Assembly (NCBI RefSeq): GCF_900086585.1
Contig: NZ_FLKM01000009.1
Location: forward strand, 1,550,001 to 1,614,000
Direction of reading: 5' to 3'
DNA: 64,000 bases
Source: Emergencia timonensis
GTDB lineage: Bacteria > Bacillota > Clostridia > Peptostreptococcales > Anaerovoracaceae
Part shown: piece by piece, positions 51,012-59,148 of the stretch
Numbering within the stretch: the stretch's first letter is position 1
Layout: every line of letters begins with the position of its first letter
Position numbers and translations under genes: made by a program
The notes under the pieces: generated by a model
Seen by the model: the letters and a program-made list of their open reading frames with translations, nothing else
The model's database searches: none
Told to the model about the DNA's origin: nothing

Positions 51012-51778
51012 TGCCCCTTATCACAAGTAGAATTCCATTTACCCCTGAAAATCCTTATAGATCACAGAGACCATCTACAGAAAAGATCATCTTCTTGTCT
51101 TGTGAGGGAAGTGTTACAGAAGAAGAATATTTTCAAATTGTTACTGATGTTTTTAGTGAGATTAGAAGTCGAATTAAGTTTATTTCTGTTGCCGAAGACG
51201 AAGTTCATACTCGACATAATTGCAGAACCCAAGAACAAGTCGAGTTGTTAAGCAAAACTCGTCCAAAACAATTAGTTCAGAGAATCGAAAGCTTCAAAGC
51301 GAAAAATGCAGAAAAGTATGAATTTGAAAAATATCCTGAAGATGAATTTTGGATTGTAACAGATGTAGACAATAACTGGTCAAATACAATTATAAATCAG
51401 GGCAAAACTTTATTGGATGAGTGGAATGAAGCAATAGCGCTATGTGAAGAAAAAAATTATAATTATGCTGTAAGTAATCCATTTTTTGAAATATGGCTGT
51501 TATTACATCATGATGATTGCTCTGATGAGGATAAAAGGTATGCAGTAACAGATGTACACAACTACGAACCCACATCTCATTTTAGAGATAGGTTACGAAC
51601 ACTTGAATTTCCTTTAAAAGATAAAAAGCACATTAACTCCGATCATTATACAAAAGAAAAAATTATTGACGCCATTACACGAGCAAGGCAGTTACATACT
51701 TTACAAGATGATTTGCAACCGCACTATTTAGCAACAACCGTTTATATTCTTATTGAAAAAATTACATCGTTAATCTAA
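51011..51778 (+). CDS. RloB/AbiLii family protein, probable TOPRIM-like effector
   Basis: 255 aa. FLSCEGSVTEEEYFQ (about 28-42) carries the invariant EGxxTExxYF, FWIVTDVDNN (about 119-128) a DxD, and NPFFEIWLLLHHDD (about 155-168) the RloB block. These resemble the acidic residues of TOPRIM nucleases, as in the related OLD and PARIS effectors; that link is inference. The ATPase next door is presumed to sense or restrain it. Confidence 0.88.
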   Translation: MPLITSRIPFTPENPYRSQRPSTEKIIFLSCEGSVTEEEYFQIVTDVFSEIRSRIKFISVAEDEVHTRHNCRTQEQVELLSKTRPKQLVQRIESFKAKNAEKYEFEKYPEDEFWIVTDVDNNWSNTIINQGKTLLDEWNEAIALCEEKNYNYAVSNPFFEIWLLLHHDDCSDEDKRYAVTDVHNYEPTSHFRDRLRTLEFPLKDKKHINSDHYTKEKIIDAITRARQLHTLQDDLQPHYLATTVYILIEKITSLI

Positions 51779-51817
51779 TTAAAAAATATATTAGCTATTC
51801 TCATCTTTTTGTGGTAT

Positions 51818-51835
51818 CCTTTGTGCTTACAAAGG
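51818..51835 (+). promoter_or_regulatory. Hairpin overlapping the SD of the DUF6809-like gene
   Basis: CCTTTGT-GCTT-ACAAAGG: a 7-bp perfect stem whose right arm includes AAAGG of the SD AAAGGAGGTG (51831-51840). It could lower translation unless opened. Confidence 0.6.
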
Positions 51836-51845
51836 AGGTGCGACC

Positions 51846-52160
51846 ATGCCAAAAAGATTAGAAGACTTATACCATGAATTCTTCACACCACTGCAACTGC
51901 CAGAGCTAAAATCTTCCATAGAGGAAAATCATAAAATACTGATTGACCATCTATCCAAAAAAGATCGAAAAATTGTACTGAGAATCATTGATGCTTTAGA
52001 AATGATTTGCAACTATCAAACAAAATCAAGCTTTATCCAAGGTTTCAAATTAGGCTTTGAAATGACAACTGAATTACAAACTTACGATGCCCACAGTGCT
52101 GAGATTGACTCTCAAAACTGTGGGCACTCTTTTATGCCAAATGGAGGTGAAAGACGATGA
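51846..52160 (+). CDS. DUF6809-like hypothetical protein
   Basis: 104 aa, strong SD. Helical body (LEDLYHEFFTPLQLPELKSS, DRKIVLRIIDALEMIC, FIQGFKLGFEM) resembles small DUF6809 proteins common on Clostridia mobile DNA; function unknown. The next gene overlaps by 4 bp. Probably cargo of the island. Confidence 0.7.
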   Translation: MPKRLEDLYHEFFTPLQLPELKSSIEENHKILIDHLSKKDRKIVLRIIDALEMICNYQTKSSFIQGFKLGFEMTTELQTYDAHSAEIDSQNCGHSFMPNGGERR

Positions 52161-52372
52161 AATATAAAAATAAAATTGCAATAGCAACCACAGCAGTAGC
52201 TATTACTGCTATCATGCTAATAGCCTACCGCACCGAGCCAGCAATTTCGCCGGTGTCGCCACAAACTGCCCCCGTGTCGGAGGTTGTGGCGATTGGTAGG
52301 ACTTATACCCTACCGATGGTAACTGAACCGATTGTAGCCCAAAAAAACGCAGAAATCAGCACCTTAACATAG
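52157..52372 (+). CDS. Short exported-protein fragment, in-frame stop
   Basis: 71 aa with SD GGAGG. Lys-rich start, one hydrophobic helix (about 7-23) and a Pro/Thr/Val-rich segment, like the N-terminus of an exported protein. After TAG at 52370-52372 the same frame continues for 14 sensible codons (EITQPATREQQEVA) to a second TAG, suggesting a larger gene truncated by nonsense mutation or deletion. No functional domain remains. Confidence 0.5.
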   Translation: MKYKNKIAIATTAVAITAIMLIAYRTEPAISPVSPQTAPVSEVVAIGRTYTLPMVTEPIVAQKNAEISTLT

Positions 52373-52427
52373 GAAATAACACAACCTGCCACAAGAGAAC
52401 AGCAAGAAGTCGCTTAGAAACAGCAAA

Positions 52428-52457
52428 GGGCAGACAGCGAAAATTCACTGTCTGCCC
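52428..52457 (+). terminator. Hairpin at the end of the island operon
   Basis: Perfect 10-bp stem GGGCAGACAG / CTGTCTGCCC with a 10-nt loop; no T-run. Confidence 0.65.
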
Positions 52458-52470
52458 AATACCGCACCGC

Positions 52471-52529
52471 TTAGCCGTAGTTTAGGAAAATGTCCCTATG
52501 GGACTACGGCTAACAGCGGAGCCTTTTTA
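52471..52529. repeat. Right terminal inverted repeat of defence island, with terminator-like stem
   Basis: TGTCCCTATGGGACT (52491-52505), 14 bp, AGCCTTTTT: the reverse complement of the left-end blocks. It also lies within a hairpin TTAGCCGTAGT / ACTACGGCTAA (52471-52481, 52503-52513) that ends in the T-run, so it can double as a terminator. Confidence 0.75.
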
Positions 52530-52535
52530 TGTAAT

Positions 52536-53312
52536 TTATTTGTTCTTAAATTCCGGCGCTCTTTTCTCTAAGAAAGCAGCCATTCCTTCTGTCTTATCTT
52601 CTGAACCAAAGGCGGCTGTGAAGGTTTCGATTTCAAATTTACTTGCCGATTTCATATCCATATCAAAGCCGTTGTTGATTGCGCTTTTCGCTGTTGCGAT
52701 GGCAATTGGAGCTTTAGAAGCGATCGTCTTTGCTACCTTAACAGCCTCGTCCATTAACTCTTCTGGAGCGGCCACTTTTTCAACCAGGCCGATTCTATAA
52801 GCTTCGGCTGCTGAAATCATTTCGGCTGTCATGATCATGTATTTTGCCATGCCTTTGCCGACGAGTCTGGCCAGTCTCTGTGTTCCGCCAAATCCAGGGA
52901 TAATGCCGAGACCTACTTCTGGCTGTGCAAATTTTGCTTTTTCGGAAGCGATTCTGATATCGCAGGCCATAGCCAGTTCGCATCCGCCGCCCAAAGCAAA
53001 GCCGTTAACGGCAGCGATAACAGGTTTTTCAACTGCTTCGATCAAATTCATAACCTTGTGGCCCATAATCATCATTTCACGTCCTTCGAGGGCGTTGAGC
53101 TGACTCATCTGCGCAATATCAGCACCGGCGACAAAAGCTTTTCCTTCTCCTGTGACGATAACAGCTTTGACTGTCTCGTCAGCTTCAATTTCAGTAAATG
53201 CAGCATAGAGATCTGTTAAAACATCCATGTTCAGTGCGTTTAGAGCTTTTGGTCTGTTGATAGTAACGTATCCGATACCTTCGCTTACTTCATATTTGAT
53301 ATTCTCGTACAT
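52536..53312 (-). CDS. Enoyl-CoA hydratase/isomerase family (crotonase)
   Basis: 258 aa from ATG 53312 (SD GGGAGA; a TTG two codons upstream is less likely). Crotonase motifs: GKAFVAGADIAQM (first oxyanion region), NGFALGGGCELAMACDIRIAS, and QPEVGLGIIPGFGGTQRLARLVG with Glu residues for catalysis. Hydrates crotonyl-CoA-type substrates; would fit butyrate synthesis or acyl-CoA oxidation. No hbd/bcd/etf cluster is adjacent. Confidence 0.93.
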   Translation of the reverse strand: MYENIKYEVSEGIGYVTINRPKALNALNMDVLTDLYAAFTEIEADETVKAVIVTGEGKAFVAGADIAQMSQLNALEGREMMIMGHKVMNLIEAVEKPVIAAVNGFALGGGCELAMACDIRIASEKAKFAQPEVGLGIIPGFGGTQRLARLVGKGMAKYMIMTAEMISAAEAYRIGLVEKVAAPEELMDEAVKVAKTIASKAPIAIATAKSAINNGFDMDMKSASKFEIETFTAAFGSEDKTEGMAAFLEKRAPEFKNK

Positions 53313-53366
53313 TTTCAAGTCTCCCTTTCTTTTAGAAAAATATTCTATTGTTAATAATATAACATT

Positions 53367-54008
53367 TTACATTTGTTTTTTCAACCCTTCTAACGCTTTC
53401 TTTACTGGTGGAAGAGAAATTATTATCACGGTGATGATTCCTTCTATACCTAAGTAGGTTAAGTTGTACCATACGGACCAGGTCAACGGGCTGAATCCCT
53501 CTGGCGCATAGGCTCCAAAAAAGACGGTGCCGGAGAAGACAGCGCACAGATATCTTCCAAATAAGCCGAGAAGGTATCCTTTTACCAATCCATTTTTATG
53601 ATCCCGCAAGATACCGCCGATACCCAGGGCGCCAAAGGCGAAAGGGTAGTCCACGAGAAACTGTACAGGATGGATTACATACGAATGGAAGATGAGATCC
53701 AGAAGACCCAAACAGATGCCGGCCATGATGCCGCGTCTGGTTCCCAGCAGGTAAGCGCAGATAGCGATGGGCAGCATGGATAAGAGGGTGATGTTTCCTC
53801 CCTGAGGCATCCTGAACAAGGTGAGCTGATTGAGTCCCATGGCCAGCGCAACCATTAAGGCAGAGACGGTCAGAGCCTTAGCGTCTGGTTTTTTGCTTTT
53901 TTGCCCCTTGCCAGGAATCAGTATCAAAGCGAAGAAGACGACGATCATACCGACGGTAATCATTTGTCCAGTCGTGGACGCAAAGAATCCTTGTAAATTT
54001 TCAAACAT
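53367..54008 (-). CDS. thiT: ThiT-like thiamine ECF transporter S component
   Basis: 213 aa from ATG 54008 (SD AAAGGG). ~6 helices; FRMPQGGNITLLSMLPIAICAYLLGTRRG and HPVQFLVDYPFAFGALGIGG match ThiT thiamine-binding regions. It has an extra N-terminal helix relative to short ThiT proteins. Works with a shared EcfAA'T module, not encoded here. Lies 13 bp downstream of thiN, which supports thiamine as substrate. Confidence 0.9.
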   Translation of the reverse strand: MFENLQGFFASTTGQMITVGMIVVFFALILIPGKGQKSKKPDAKALTVSALMVALAMGLNQLTLFRMPQGGNITLLSMLPIAICAYLLGTRRGIMAGICLGLLDLIFHSYVIHPVQFLVDYPFAFGALGIGGILRDHKNGLVKGYLLGLFGRYLCAVFSGTVFFGAYAPEGFSPLTWSVWYNLTYLGIEGIITVIIISLPPVKKALEGLKKQM

Positions 54009-54021
54009 ACAGCAGCCCTTT

Positions 54022-54648
54022 CTATTGGTCAGCATCCTTTGACAGGACGATCAGAAGTTTTCCACTGGTAAAGGTAATAGAAGCGATTTTCGCGATGATT
54101 TCATTGCTTACCCCTAAAGTAGTAGTATTCGTAAGGTGGTAATCCGTCAGAGGGTATTTTACACCTCGCAGAGTGACACCAGCGGCATTGTCACCGTAAC
54201 TGATGAGACCTAAAAAAGGATATCGGTTTCTTGGTATTTTGATTGTACCTGGTTCTGTCATAAAGACATAGTTCTGACCGTCCACAAAGGCCATGTGATC
54301 CAGTTTGCCGCAGTATTTCGCCAACATCCCCATATTTCCCATAGTGTGATCAAAACGTCCGCCGAGGCCGCCCAATACGGTAATGTGTCCTGCTCCTTCA
54401 GATACGGCCAGGTCTATGGCGGCCTCACTGTCGGTCATATCCTTTTCCATAGGCAGCTTGATGACATTGAGGTCATCAGGCTGGTCCATAGAGTCGTAAT
54501 CTCCAATTAAAATGTTGGGTGCAAGGCCTAACTTCTTGGCAATCAAATATCCGCCATCGGCGCAGATGATGGTATCAAAAGTCGTAAAATCTATGTCGAT
54601 TTGCTCCAGCTTTTCTACATGGGAGGTGATGATTAAGGTTTTTAACAT
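54022..54648 (-). CDS. thiN: Thiamine pyrophosphokinase
   Basis: 208 aa. ICADGGYLIAKKLGLAPNILIGDYDSM (about 28-54), LPMEKDMTDSEAAIDLA and VLGGLGGRFDHTMGNMGML are the TPK catalytic-domain motifs; the C-terminal beta domain has SYGDNAAGVTLRGVKYPL. Phosphorylates imported thiamine to TPP. With thiT it forms a salvage operon. No TPP riboswitch is seen in the ~80-bp upstream gap. Confidence 0.95.
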   Translation of the reverse strand: MLKTLIITSHVEKLEQIDIDFTTFDTIICADGGYLIAKKLGLAPNILIGDYDSMDQPDDLNVIKLPMEKDMTDSEAAIDLAVSEGAGHITVLGGLGGRFDHTMGNMGMLAKYCGKLDHMAFVDGQNYVFMTEPGTIKIPRNRYPFLGLISYGDNAAGVTLRGVKYPLTDYHLTNTTTLGVSNEIIAKIASITFTSGKLLIVLSKDADQ

Positions 54649-54667
54649 GTGAATTCTCCGATTTCAT

Positions 54668-54696
54668 TTGTATTTGTTCCGTAATTATTATATAAT
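54668..54696 (+). promoter_or_regulatory. Promoter of DUF975 gene
   Basis: TTGTAT, 17 bp, TATAAT; 33 bp upstream of the ATG, in the divergent gap with thiN. Confidence 0.75.
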
Positions 54697-54729
54697 ATTT
54701 TTGTTAGTATTAAAATAAGGAGTTTAGAG

Positions 54730-55497
54730 ATGAATAATATTATAGTAAGAGAAACATCTTCGGAGATCAGAGCAATCGCTAGAAATGCTTTGAGGGGAAG
54801 CTGGCCGATGGTGGTTGTGGGATATTTTGTGTATTATGTGATGACGTCAACCATTCCAGCGCTATTGGCAATGCTGTTGCCCAGTGCGTCAATGTACTAC
54901 TATAACGAAATTTTGGAACAAAACATCGCCCTTTCTTATGTAGCGAACCTATATACGACTATTTTGATCGGTGCCTTTACCCTGGGATTGTGCAGCTTTA
55001 TGCTTGCTTTTTTCAGAAAGAAGGACATCAATCCGGGATATATTTTTAACGGATTTGAATACTTCATCAAGGCTTTTGGTCTGATGATTGTGGTCGGTTT
55101 TTTTACATTCCTATGGTCGCTGTTGTTCCTCGTACCTGGCATCATTGCAGCTGTTCGTTACAGCCAGGCATTTTACGTCCTGGCAGACCATCCTGAAAAG
55201 GGAATTATGGAATGCATGAATGAGACGAAATATCTGATGAATGGAAATAAGAGCAAGTTTTTCTGCCTGTGCCTGTCCTTTATCGGCTGGCTGATTCTCG
55301 CCGCCATTCCTGGAACCTTTATACCTTACACATTTTTTAACAGCGGTATAATGGGTATCATTTTAACTGTGATTTTTGACATTCCAAATATGTTCGTCAT
55401 GGCCTACCTATATACGGCTAGAACCGCATTTTACGATCTGGTCACCGGCAATTTGGTAGCAAAACCACAGTTCTCAGAAGATAACTACAACTTTTAA
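54730..55497 (+). CDS. DUF975 family membrane protein
   Basis: 255 aa, SD AAGGAG. Six hydrophobic segments; ARNALRGSWPMVVVGYFVYY at the start, FLVPGIIAAVRYSQAFYVLADHPEKGIMECMNETKYLMNGNKSKFF (family core) in the centre. Function of DUF975 is unknown. Own promoter and terminator. Confidence 0.88.
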   Translation: MNNIIVRETSSEIRAIARNALRGSWPMVVVGYFVYYVMTSTIPALLAMLLPSASMYYYNEILEQNIALSYVANLYTTILIGAFTLGLCSFMLAFFRKKDINPGYIFNGFEYFIKAFGLMIVVGFFTFLWSLLFLVPGIIAAVRYSQAFYVLADHPEKGIMECMNETKYLMNGNKSKFFCLCLSFIGWLILAAIPGTFIPYTFFNSGIMGIILTVIFDIPNMFVMAYLYTARTAFYDLVTGNLVAKPQFSEDNYNF

Positions 55498-55508
55498 CTA
55501 GCATTTTG

Positions 55509-55544
55509 AAAACGCTCTGTGAGAGATTCGCAGAGCGTTTTTTT
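55509..55544 (+). terminator. Terminator after DUF975 gene
   Basis: AAACGCTCTG / CAGAGCGTTT with an 11-nt loop, then T-run. Confidence 0.9.
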
Positions 55545-55606
55545 CTTTGCTGTAACAACTGACAAGCAAGCGCACATATTATAAATAGAGAAAAAGGAAT
55601 GGAGGA

Positions 55607-56722
55607 ATGAATTTGTCTATTGAACGTCACTATTTCCCTGGAAATAACACACCTGAGGGATTTTTTTCTTACTATGGATATATTCTCGGTCAAAGAGAAG
55701 CTGAAAAAATAATCTGCATTAAAGGCGGCCCTGGTACGGGCAAATCTACTTTTTTAACGAAGGTAGGAGAACGCCTTGCAGAAGCTGGAGAAAACGTCGA
55801 TTTTTTACATTGTTCTGCCGATGAAAATTCCCTTGATGGGATTGTTGTTACAGATAAAAAAATTGCATTTATTGACGGAACCAGCCCGCATATCATCGAT
55901 CCGATTACACCAGGAGCGGTTGATTCCATCATTAATTTCGGTGATTTCTGGAATGACAAGAAAATCGCAGATCAAAAAGAAGATATCATCAGTTACAATG
56001 AAGAGTGTTCCAGATGGTATAAGATCGCTTATAACTACATGGCGTCGGCAAAGTGTATTTATGACAATCTTTCAAATATCACCGATGAAGGAATCGAAAT
56101 ATCAGAGATTTACAAGTTGGCTGCAGATATTATCGCAAGGGAGTATAAGAAATACGATATTTCCATTAAAGCTGGAAACATCAAACGATTCTTTGCTACG
56201 GGCATCACACCAAACGGTACCGTTTCTTATGTGAAGTCCCTGCTGCAGACGATGAAGAAAATTTACTTAATCAATGTGCCAGAAGGATACAGCAATACCA
56301 GCTTTATGAATATTCTGCTGGATGGCGCAGTCTACAGAGGTTTTGATGTAGAAGCCTATTACTGCCCGATGGATCCAAAGAGAAAAATCGAGCACTTGCT
56401 GATTCCGGAAATCGGCGTGGCCTTCACGACTACCAACAAATGGCATGATCTGGAGCCGTGGGAAATCTACACTGGAGAAGAGGATCGTCGTGAAATCACC
56501 ATGATCGATATCAACGATTATCTCAGCGCTTATTATGCAGAAAAGAATGCCGGCATCCTTGAGAAGCTATCAAAACTCTACAGTATGATGCTGAATGAAA
56601 GTATTTCCGCTCTGTCAAGAGCAAAAGAAAATCACGATCTGGTAGAAAAAATGTACGTTAGAAACATGAATTTTGAAAAAATTGACACTTTAGTTGAAAA
56701 GACAGTGGATAATATAGTATAA
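55607..56722 (+). CDS. P-loop ATPase, PRK06851-like
   Basis: 371 aa, SD GGAGGA. Walker A IKGGPGTGKSTFLTKV (about 38-53) in the first half. A second, imperfect repeat lacking a P-loop begins near residue 195 (KRFFATGITPNGTVSYVKSL), giving the two-domain layout of the PRK06851 family found in spore-forming Firmicutes. Cellular role unknown. The Na/Pi symporter follows 36 bp later. Confidence 0.8.
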   Translation: MNLSIERHYFPGNNTPEGFFSYYGYILGQREAEKIICIKGGPGTGKSTFLTKVGERLAEAGENVDFLHCSADENSLDGIVVTDKKIAFIDGTSPHIIDPITPGAVDSIINFGDFWNDKKIADQKEDIISYNEECSRWYKIAYNYMASAKCIYDNLSNITDEGIEISEIYKLAADIIAREYKKYDISIKAGNIKRFFATGITPNGTVSYVKSLLQTMKKIYLINVPEGYSNTSFMNILLDGAVYRGFDVEAYYCPMDPKRKIEHLLIPEIGVAFTTTNKWHDLEPWEIYTGEEDRREITMIDINDYLSAYYAEKNAGILEKLSKLYSMMLNESISALSRAKENHDLVEKMYVRNMNFEKIDTLVEKTVDNIV

Positions 56723-56758
56723 TTGTCCTAACGACAAAATTACGTATGGAGAAAAACA

Positions 56759-58519
56759 TTGGATTTACAATCACTACTTACGATGCTTGGAGGCGTTGGT
56801 TTATTCCTTTACGGAATGAAATTGATGGGGCAGTCTTTGGAAAGATTTGCCGGAGCCAAGATGGAAAAGACCTTAGAGAAATTGACTAGCAACCGGGGGA
56901 AGGGGGTTCTGTTGGGGGCAGGCGTAACGGCCGTCATTCAGAGTTCATCGGCCACCATCATCATGGTCATCGGCTTTCTCAATGCGGGAATTCTCAAACT
57001 GATGCAAGCTGTACCAATCATCATGGGTGCCAACATCGGTACGACGATTACCGCCCAGATCTTGAGACTGGGTGATATCAACAATGATAATCTCATACTT
57101 CAAATGCTGAAACCAGCTTCATTTGCGCCTATCTGCGTTGTCATAGGCGCATTTGTAATGCTTATTTCTAAAAAGAACAAGACCAAGGATAAGGCCGGCA
57201 TTGCAGTAGGGCTGGGAATCTTATTTATCGGAATGAGCATGATGGAGTCCAGTTTCAAACCGCTGGCAAGCTCTCCGGAATTCATGGAATTGTTCTTAGT
57301 GCTGACTAACCCGGTGCTCGGCGTACTTGCCGGTATGTGCGTGACTGTTCTGCTGCAGAGCTCTTCTGCTTCTGTCGGCGTGCTGCAGGCTATGTCGGCA
57401 ACAGGTGCGATTACTTTTTCCATGGCGGCGCCTATCGTCATCGGACAGAATATCGGCAAATGTGTGACTGTTCTGCTCGCCAGCATTGGAACCAACAAGA
57501 ATTCGAGAAGAGCCGTCTGCATTGACATCACCATGTCTATTGCGGGAGCCATCCTCTTTTTAACTGCAATCTATCTTTATCAAGGGATAATCGGCTTCAG
57601 TTTTTGGGACGAGCCCGTAAACAGAGGGCGAATTGCTGACTTCCACACGCTTTTTAACTTGGTGACTTGTATCGTCATGCTGCCTTGTATTAATATACTG
57701 ATTACCTTTGCTAAGAAAGTAGTCAAAGACAAAAACGTATCAAAGATAGACGAAGAATTGGCGTTGCTGGACCCCATCTTTATACAGAATCCATCTGTGG
57801 CGCTGGAGCAATGCAAAAAAGTTATGGTATCCATGACAGATGCAGTGATGGAAAACTATAAGCTTTGTACAGCCTGCTTGTACCAGCACGATCCGCTCAG
57901 TGCCGAAAAAATCAGAGAGAACGAAAGCTTTCTGGACAAGACGGAAAGCGTCTTAGGGGAATATCTTGTTAAGATTACGGAGCAGCATTTGGTCGGAGAG
58001 GACAACCGACTGGCTACGGAATTTATGCATACGGTAGGTGATTTTGAGCGAATCGGGGATCATTGTATGAACCTTCTTGAAGTCTCGGAATATAATATGG
58101 AACAGGAGATTGGATTTTCAAAAGACGCTCTCTTTGAGCTGAATTTCTTGTCAAGGGCTGTAGGTGAAGCGCTTGACACCACAGTTACTGCTTATCAGCA
58201 GGAAAAAGAAAGTGTATGTCACAAAATAGGTCCTCTGGAAGATGTAGTTGACGATATGGTGGATACGCTGAAGTCAAAACGAATTATCAGGCTGCAGACT
58301 GGAGCTTGTACGACGGAAGGCGGCATCTCATACATAGAAGTTCTGACAAATATGGAAAGAATCTCAGATCACTGTATCAATATTTCCATGCATCTCCATC
58401 AGAGGATTATCAGAGAGAGTCTGGACACTCATAAGAGCGAAGTCTTTGACCGAGAAGCTGATGAATACAAAGCGATGAAGGTTTATTACGAAAAACAGTA
58501 TCTGGACCCAGTAAAGTAA
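56759..58519 (+). CDS. Na+/phosphate cotransporter with C-terminal PhoU-like domain
   Basis: 586 aa from TTG 56759 (SD TGGAG). Two inverted NaPi repeats with the QSSSA signature: VTAVIQSSSATIIMVIGFLNAG (about 60-81) and TVLLQSSSASVGVLQAMS (about 197-214), plus GANIGTTITAQI. Residues ~360-575 are a helical PhoU-like domain with DFERIGDHCMNL and NMERISDHCINI. Imports Pi with Na+. Confidence 0.95.
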   Translation: MDLQSLLTMLGGVGLFLYGMKLMGQSLERFAGAKMEKTLEKLTSNRGKGVLLGAGVTAVIQSSSATIIMVIGFLNAGILKLMQAVPIIMGANIGTTITAQILRLGDINNDNLILQMLKPASFAPICVVIGAFVMLISKKNKTKDKAGIAVGLGILFIGMSMMESSFKPLASSPEFMELFLVLTNPVLGVLAGMCVTVLLQSSSASVGVLQAMSATGAITFSMAAPIVIGQNIGKCVTVLLASIGTNKNSRRAVCIDITMSIAGAILFLTAIYLYQGIIGFSFWDEPVNRGRIADFHTLFNLVTCIVMLPCINILITFAKKVVKDKNVSKIDEELALLDPIFIQNPSVALEQCKKVMVSMTDAVMENYKLCTACLYQHDPLSAEKIRENESFLDKTESVLGEYLVKITEQHLVGEDNRLATEFMHTVGDFERIGDHCMNLLEVSEYNMEQEIGFSKDALFELNFLSRAVGEALDTTVTAYQQEKESVCHKIGPLEDVVDDMVDTLKSKRIIRLQTGACTTEGGISYIEVLTNMERISDHCINISMHLHQRIIRESLDTHKSEVFDREADEYKAMKVYYEKQYLDPVK

Positions 58520-58557
58520 AATTCATCGCATGTTTAAGGATTAGGAGGTAAATGGAT

Positions 58558-58932
58558 ATGGCATTTTTCGACAAGCTGAACGACCTTGCAAATACTGCGA
58601 CAGAGAAAGCCTGCAGTGCGATTGAAAGTGGGAAGACCGCAATCAGTGTGAACCGTGAAGAAAAGAAAATACAGGACTTTACCTGCCAAATTGGTGAAGT
58701 GATAGTGAACAGACTGGATAACGGCATGAAGCCGGATCCCGAACTCAGTGAACTGTATCACTGCATACTGGCTGCCAGACGGGAGATAGAGAGGCTGCAG
58801 TCAGAACAGTGTGAGCCGCCCTGTCAGGAGTGCTGCCCAGAAGAGCGGCCGATTTTTTGCTGCCATTGCGGGCAGAGCAATCCGCCGGGGACACTTTTTT
58901 GCGGCGGATGCGGAGCAAGGCTAGAAGAATAA
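58558..58932 (+). CDS. Small zinc-ribbon protein
   Basis: 124 aa from ATG 58558 (SD AGGAGGT; the ATG at 58552 is only 2 bp from it). N-terminal helical segment, Cys-rich linker (CEPPCQECCPEE) and a C-terminal zinc ribbon FCCHCGQSNPPGTLFCGGCGARLEE. Zinc-ribbon proteins of this shape are common and of unknown role. Confidence 0.85.
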   Translation: MAFFDKLNDLANTATEKACSAIESGKTAISVNREEKKIQDFTCQIGEVIVNRLDNGMKPDPELSELYHCILAARREIERLQSEQCEPPCQECCPEERPIFCCHCGQSNPPGTLFCGGCGARLEE

Positions 58933-58946
58933 AAATACGGAACTTT

Positions 58947-58985
58947 AAAGAGCAAGCTTTTCTTTGTTGAAAGCTTGCTCTTTTT
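58947..58985 (+). terminator. Terminator after zinc-ribbon gene
   Basis: 14-bp stem AAAGAGCAAGCTTT / AAAGCTTGCTCTTT with T-run. Confidence 0.92.
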
Positions 58986-59148
58986 GTTGCCTATACACAG
59001 ACATCTCCCTCTCAGTGCTGACATAGTTTAGAGGGTCTCTGTTATTTTTTAAACAAAATAATAAAAGTGTCGGCACGCTGACAGGTATAAAACAATATCC
59101 CTGTTATAATTTTAACTAAACAAGGCCTTTTGCCTGGAGGTGGTCATC
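58986..59148 (+). promoter_or_regulatory. Leader of the NhaC/TrxR/ASST operon
   Basis: Extended -10 TGT-TATAAT at 59102-59110, no strong -35. A near-perfect inverted pair GTGCTGACA (about 59016-59024) and TGTCGGCAC (about 59068-59076) lies just upstream and could be a regulator site. No ORF here. Confidence 0.5.

Noticed and set aside
43451..52529. Classical transposon or integrative element with its own integrase
   Set aside because: No transposase, integrase or relaxase was found between the inverted repeats; only a small excisionase-like HTH is present.
54649..54729. TPP riboswitch expected before thiN-thiT
   Set aside because: The upstream gap is only about 80 bp, is AT-rich, and contains no CUGAGA/thi-box core.
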